From contig VGLO01000029.1 in NCBI GenBank assembly GCA_016866675.1, positions 1 to 9,900 on the forward strand: DNA of 9,900 nucleotides. The letters are read 5' to 3'. The DNA comes from Candidatus Staskawiczbacteria bacterium. GTDB lineage: Bacteria; Patescibacteriota; Minisyncoccia; Minisyncoccales; Staskawiczbacteraceae. The position numbers were made by a program, and so were the translations under genes. Each line of letters opens with the position of its first letter. The stretch's first letter is position 1. The notes beneath the pieces are model-generated. The model saw nothing but the letters and a program-made list of their open reading frames with translations, was not told the origin of the DNA and did not search any database. Below, piece by piece: positions 6,248 to 9,900 of the stretch.

Positions 6248-7348
6248 ATGAAGAATATATTAATTATAGCACCATTAACCCCACCTTACACAGGAAATGC
6301 CTTGCCTATAAAATACATTTTTGATAATTATAAAGTTGAACAAGGGATTGAAGTTATTAATTTAAGTAAGGGGAGTTTCAAATCTGGTTTTGATTCTTTT
6401 TCAAGAGTGGGTCAAATACTAAAAATTTTACTTAATGTCTTAATTAAGCAAAGGGGAAAGGACTTAATCTATTTAACTGTTGCAGAATCAACATTAGGTA
6501 ATCTAAGAGATATTTTAATTTATTTGGTAACTTTTTTTAATAGTAAAAAAGTTATAATTCATCTACTTGGAGGAAACTCAATGAAGGTAATACTTTCAAA
6601 TAAAAAGTCTCCTAGCTTTTGGGTTAATAAGTTCTTTATTAATAGATTAGGTGGTGTAATTGTAGAAGGAGGTTTTCAAGGTGAATTTTATAACAATGTC
6701 ATTAAATCAACCAAAATTCACATTATTCATAATTTTGCCCAGGACTTTTTGTTTAGCGATGAAAATTCTATTAGAAGCAAATACACGCACGTTAAAACTT
6801 ATCGAATATTGTTTTTAAGCAATCTTTTGTATGGTAAAGGACATTATGAATTATTTCAGGCTTTTGCAAGTTTGCCTAAGGATTTGCAATCTAAAATCCA
6901 AATTGATTATGCTGGTGGTTTTGAATCAGAGACTGAAAAGGATAATTTTTTAAATTTAATAAAATCATATCCACAAATTATATATCATGGACATGTGGAC
7001 GGTGACAAAAAGGCAAATTTGTTCAAATCAGCACACATCTTTTGTTTACCTACTTATTACCCATTCGAAGGCCAACCATTTGTTATAGTTGAAGCGTACG
7101 CTGCTGGCTGTGCCGTAATTACAACAAACCACAGTGGAATTGGCTATATTTTTAAAGATAAAGAAAACGGTATTGAAGTTCAAAAGAAATCTGTTAAAGA
7201 TTTAGCAGAAGTTTTGATTTCAATGATTAATCAACCAGAACTTATGTTATATTTGTCCCTGTTTAACAATATACAAGCTAAAGAAAAATATACATCAAAG
7301 GTTTATCTTTTTAAAGTGAATCAAGTTTTTAAGAAATTTATAAGTTAA
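6248..7348 (+). CDS. Second GT4-like glycosyltransferase
   Basis: A 366-residue GT-B-fold protein. It begins MKNILIIAPLTPPYTGNALP, the typical first strand and acceptor loop of GT4-type enzymes. The second domain starts near 185 with ILFLSNLLYGKGHYELFQAF (187-206), then YHGHVDGDKKANLFKSAHIF (246-265), and the donor-binding motif FEGQPFVIVEAYAAG (273-287), with Glu274 and Glu282 spaced as E-x7-E. It is a diverged relative of the preceding transferase rather than a recent duplicate, as the two differ clearly outside the core motifs. It probably adds the next sugar of the repeat unit in the cytoplasm. Only 22 bases separate it from the amidotransferase gene. Donor sugar and linkage are unknown. 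Very AT-rich. Confidence 0.87.
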   Translation: MKNILIIAPLTPPYTGNALPIKYIFDNYKVEQGIEVINLSKGSFKSGFDSFSRVGQILKILLNVLIKQRGKDLIYLTVAESTLGNLRDILIYLVTFFNSKKVIIHLLGGNSMKVILSNKKSPSFWVNKFFINRLGGVIVEGGFQGEFYNNVIKSTKIHIIHNFAQDFLFSDENSIRSKYTHVKTYRILFLSNLLYGKGHYELFQAFASLPKDLQSKIQIDYAGGFESETEKDNFLNLIKSYPQIIYHGHVDGDKKANLFKSAHIFCLPTYYPFEGQPFVIVEAYAAGCAVITTNHSGIGYIFKDKENGIEVQKKSVKDLAEVLISMINQPELMLYLSLFNNIQAKEKYTSKVYLFKVNQVFKKFIS

Positions 7349-7370
7349 GCTATACTTATTTAAACTAATT

Positions 7371-8510
7371 ATGAAAAGACCATATCAAATTTGCAATAAA
7401 ACTATAATGGACACCTCTGATCCAGATATAGTCTTTGATGAAAGCGGTGTATCCGATTATTACCACAATTATCAAAATAACATCCTTCCAAATTGGTATA
7501 CTGATGAAAGAGGGTATAAACAATTAATGGAAATTGCAGAGAAAATCAAAAAAGAAGGAAGGGGAAAAGATTTTGATTGTATAATAGGCCTAAGTGGTGG
7601 ACTTGACAGTTCATTTACTGCCTATGTTGCCAAAGAGATTATGGGAATTAGACCTTTACTTTTTCATGTGGATGCTGGCTGGAATACTGACAAAGCAGTT
7701 GGGAACATTGAAAAATTGTGTAAAGGATTAGGTCTTGAATTATTTACAGAAGTAATCAACTGGGAGGAAATGAAGGATTTGCAAAGGGCTTATTTTAAAT
7801 CTCAAGTTCCTGGACAAGATGCACCACAGGATATAGCTTTCTTTTCGGGTATGTATAAGTTTGCACGAAAGCACAAAATTAAGTATGTATTAACAGGGGC
7901 AAATTATTCAACAGAATGTTGCAAAGAACCACCTGCATGGGGCGCTTATCCTGGTATTGATAAGTTTTTAGTGAAGGATATTTATAAAACCTTTGGAAAT
8001 AATAAACTTAGAACTTTTCCTGTTTTGGATATTTTAGAGTATAAAGTTCTTTATCAAGTAATTTTTGGCATGAAAGTGATCAAACCTTTAAATCTTGTTC
8101 CTTACATCAAGAAAGATGCAGAAGATCTACTTTTTTCAAAATTTGGATGGGAAAAGTTTCAACATAAACATCATGAATCACGATTTACAAGGTTTTATGA
8201 AGATTTTTGGTTGCCTAAAAAATTTGGTTTTGAAAAAAGACGAGCCCATTTTTCAAGTCTAATACTTACTGGTCAAATGACAAGAGATGAAGCTGTACAT
8301 CGTATTTCAAAGCCTGAATTAGATGAAAAAACATTAAAAAATGAATTTGATTATGTTGCGAATAAATTAGATTTTGCAGTTGATGAATTGCAAAAAATAT
8401 TTGAAGGCCCAAATAAAACCTTTAAGGATTATAGGAACAAAAGATGGCTAGTAAATTTAGGTGGTTGGTTTCTGATGAGATTTGGTAACGAAAAACGATT
8501 GATGCGATGA
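7371..8510 (+). CDS. wbuX: N-acetyl sugar amidotransferase, WbuX/WbpG/PseA family
   Basis: A 379-residue PP-loop ATP pyrophosphatase that, with the HisH-like and HisF-like proteins encoded next, is expected to use ammonia from glutamine to turn a sugar N-acetyl group into an acetamidino group. Key sequence: MDTSDPDIVFDESGV (13-27), the family N-terminal motif; the ATP-binding PP-loop SGGLDSS (75-81); FHVDAGWNTDKAV (98-110); and GANYSTECCKEPPAWG (176-191). Most homologues I recall have a Cys-x2-Cys pair on each side of the MDTSDP motif, resembling a zinc knuckle. Here Cys8 remains but Thr11, Ser28 and Tyr31 stand at the other positions. The downstream gene starts in an ATGA overlap with this stop, so the trio is surely co-translated. 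Linked upstream FucNAc genes point to L-FucNAc as substrate, as in E. coli O145-type clusters. Confidence 0.9.
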   Translation: MKRPYQICNKTIMDTSDPDIVFDESGVSDYYHNYQNNILPNWYTDERGYKQLMEIAEKIKKEGRGKDFDCIIGLSGGLDSSFTAYVAKEIMGIRPLLFHVDAGWNTDKAVGNIEKLCKGLGLELFTEVINWEEMKDLQRAYFKSQVPGQDAPQDIAFFSGMYKFARKHKIKYVLTGANYSTECCKEPPAWGAYPGIDKFLVKDIYKTFGNNKLRTFPVLDILEYKVLYQVIFGMKVIKPLNLVPYIKKDAEDLLFSKFGWEKFQHKHHESRFTRFYEDFWLPKKFGFEKRRAHFSSLILTGQMTRDEAVHRISKPELDEKTLKNEFDYVANKLDFAVDELQKIFEGPNKTFKDYRNKRWLVNLGGWFLMRFGNEKRLMR

Positions 8511-9121
8511 TAGGCATAATTAATTATGGTTTAGGCAACATCAATGCTTTTGAAAATATTTACAATAAGCTACACATTCCAGTAAAGCAACTTTTTAACC
8601 CGGATGACTTTGTAGGTGTTGATCGATTGATATTACCTGGAGTAGGTGCTTTTGACTATGCTATGCAATCATTCAACGGTTCAGGTATGAGAGGTTTGGT
8701 TGAAAAAATGGTGTTTGAAAATATGACCCCCATCATAGGAATATGTGTTGGCATGCAAATGTTGGCAGACTCGAGTGACGAGGGATTTTTACCCGGTTTA
8801 GGATGGATTCCCGGTATCATACGAAAGTTTGACGAAACTAAAATCCCCTATAAAACAAGAATACCTCACATGGGATGGAATGATATTACTGTTAAAAATG
8901 ATTCATTGCTGTTCAGTAATTTTGATGTACCTTCCAAATTTTATTTTTTGCACTCTTATTATTTTGATAATAAAGAGAAAAATCATGAGATAGCAAGCTC
9001 CTCTTATGGCGTTGAATTTACTTGTGCGGTTAAGTCGAGTAATATTTACGGAGTTCAATTTCATCCTGAAAAAAGCCATAGCTATGGCATTAAGCTACTA
9101 GAAAATTTTTCTAAATTATAA
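8507..9121 (+). CDS. wbuY: HisH-like glutamine amidotransferase (WbuY)
   Basis: A 204-residue class I glutamine amidotransferase closely resembling the HisH subunit of imidazole glycerol phosphate synthase. It opens with IGIINYGLGNINAF, has the oxyanion strand PGVGAFDYAM (44-53), the nucleophile elbow GICVGMQML with Cys80, the motif PHMGWND (120-126) and the His-Glu of the triad in VQFHPEKSH (His186, Glu188). All catalytic residues are present, so it should release ammonia from glutamine. Location between the sugar amidotransferase and a HisF-like gene, with no other his genes, assigns it to sugar amidation rather than histidine synthesis. ATG 8507 overlaps the upstream stop as ATGA, and the next gene starts one base after its stop. 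A 14-base perfect palindrome at 9075-9088 lies inside it, probably by chance. Confidence 0.92.
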   Translation: MIGIINYGLGNINAFENIYNKLHIPVKQLFNPDDFVGVDRLILPGVGAFDYAMQSFNGSGMRGLVEKMVFENMTPIIGICVGMQMLADSSDEGFLPGLGWIPGIIRKFDETKIPYKTRIPHMGWNDITVKNDSLLFSNFDVPSKFYFLHSYYFDNKEKNHEIASSSYGVEFTCAVKSSNIYGVQFHPEKSHSYGIKLLENFSKL

Positions 9122-9122
9122 G

Positions 9123-9899
9123 ATGTTAAGACCACGAATAATTCCTTGTTTGCTAGTTCATGACAAAGGATTGATAAAAACTGTAAATTTTAAAAGTGCA
9201 AAGTATGTCGGTGATCCAATTAATGCTGTACGTATTTTTAACGAAAAGGAATCTGATGAATTGATGGTAATAGATATTGATGCAACTGTAAATAATGAAG
9301 AGCCAGACTATATATTAATTGAAAAACTTGCTTCAGAGTGCAGAATGCCATTATGTTATGGAGGAGGAATAAAAACAGTAGAACAAGCACAAAAAATTTT
9401 TTCTTTAGGGGTTGAGAAAATAGCCATTAGTTCGGCTGCAATTGAAAATCCAGATCTTGTAACAGATATAGCTGAGAGAGTGGGTAACCAAAGCACTGTC
9501 ATTGTAATGGATGTAAAAAAGAAAGTTTTTGGAGGATATGAGGTGGTTACCCACAATGCCAAAAGGTCGACTAGTAAATCTCCAATTGCATTAGCAAAAA
9601 TTTTTCAAAGTAAAGGCGCAGGAGAGATTATAATTAATTCCGTTGATCAAGATGGTCAAATGAAAGGGTATGACCTTACGTTGGCTGAAAATATTAGAGA
9701 GGTTATATCATGTCCTCTTACAATTCTTGGAGGCGCTGGCAGTTTGGAGGACTTGGGTAAATTGATTTCAAAGTTTGGAATAATTGGGGCTTCAGCTGGT
9801 AGTTTATTTGTGTTTAGGGGTGCATACAAAGCTGTTTTAATAAATTATCCTACACAAGAAGAAAAAGACAAACTGATTCATTATAACTTCAAATTATAA
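9123..9899 (+). CDS. wbuZ: HisF-like (beta/alpha)8 protein, glycosyl amidation-associated WbuZ
   Basis: A 258-residue TIM barrel homologous to HisF, complete and ending at the window edge. Family landmarks are RIIPCLLV (5-12), GDPINAVRIFNEKESDEL (30-47), VIDIDAT (49-55), CYGGGIKTVEQA (78-89), VIVMDVKKK (126-134), INSVDQDGQMKGYD (171-184) and GGAGSLEDL (203-211). In the cyclase HisF two aspartates, Asp11 and Asp130, are catalytic. Here Asp130 is kept but position 11 is Leu (CLLV instead of CLDV), so imidazole-glycerol-phosphate cyclisation is not expected. The barrel probably serves as partner and ammonia channel for the HisH-like subunit, passing ammonia to WbuX. Whether it also binds the sugar nucleotide is unknown. 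The upstream gene ends two bases before this ATG. No terminator can be judged, as the sequence ends one base after the stop. Confidence 0.92.
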   Translation: MLRPRIIPCLLVHDKGLIKTVNFKSAKYVGDPINAVRIFNEKESDELMVIDIDATVNNEEPDYILIEKLASECRMPLCYGGGIKTVEQAQKIFSLGVEKIAISSAAIENPDLVTDIAERVGNQSTVIVMDVKKKVFGGYEVVTHNAKRSTSKSPIALAKIFQSKGAGEIIINSVDQDGQMKGYDLTLAENIREVISCPLTILGGAGSLEDLGKLISKFGIIGASAGSLFVFRGAYKAVLINYPTQEEKDKLIHYNFKL

Positions 9900-9900
9900 T

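Noticed and set aside
9075..9088. Perfect 14-base palindrome GCCATAGCTATGGC
   Set aside because: It lies inside the HisH-like gene, encodes ordinary residues after the catalytic His-Glu, and has no loop, T tract or second copy seen in the window. Chance is the simplest explanation.
8507..9899. Histidine biosynthesis genes hisH and hisF
   Set aside because: No other his genes are nearby, the pair follows a sugar amidotransferase with overlapping coding ends, and the HisF catalytic Asp11 is Leu. Sugar amidation fits better.
1..9900. tRNA, rRNA, CRISPR arrays, insertion sequences
   Set aside because: Nothing of these kinds was seen. Coding genes fill nearly all of the window, and no transposase, long terminal inverted repeat or regularly spaced repeat array was found.

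Overview
The window is a single-direction (+ strand) stretch of a cell-surface polysaccharide (O-antigen, capsule or exopolysaccharide) locus. Ten tightly packed genes run from a gene truncated at the left edge to one that ends at the right edge. The AT-rich genes, the near absence of Shine-Dalgarno sequences before starts, and a heptanucleotide tandem repeat of the AGTTCAC type suggest a member of the Bacteroidetes. This is inferred from style, because no rRNA or housekeeping marker is present.

Layout. (1) 1-1744: the C-terminal part of a CapF/WbjC/FnlB-type reductase, then a complete CapG/WbjD/FnlC-type UDP-HexNAc 2-epimerase. These are the last two steps toward UDP-N-acetyl-L-fucosamine. 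(2) 1737-4000 and on to 5003: an unusual trio made of a NodB-like polysaccharide deacetylase homologue, a CapA-type metallophosphatase-fold protein and an ATP-grasp ligase. The three are packed end to end with overlaps or very short gaps. (3) 4993-5157: the only sizeable gap. It holds a possible decayed short reading frame with in-frame stops. (4) 5158-7348: two GT-B (GT4-like) glycosyltransferases. The first appears to start at TTG. (5) 7371-9899: a sugar amidotransferase (WbuX/WbpG type) followed by HisH-like and HisF-like proteins (WbuY, WbuZ). Together these turn an N-acetyl group on a sugar into an acetamidino group.

Reading the modules together, the simplest prediction is that L-FucNAc is made by the left-hand genes and converted to L-FucNAm (2-acetamidino-2,6-dideoxy-L-galactose) by the right-hand genes. 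The two glycosyltransferases would build part of the repeat unit. The deacetylase/CapA/ATP-grasp trio could add a further decoration, for example an amide-linked amino acid or other acyl group. That last point is hypothesis only.

Base composition changes sharply inside the window. capF/capG are clearly richer in G+C than the genes from about 1740 on, and the ATP-grasp gene is intermediate. This fits mosaic assembly by horizontal exchange. No tRNA, rRNA, CRISPR array, insertion sequence or convincing promoter or terminator was seen.
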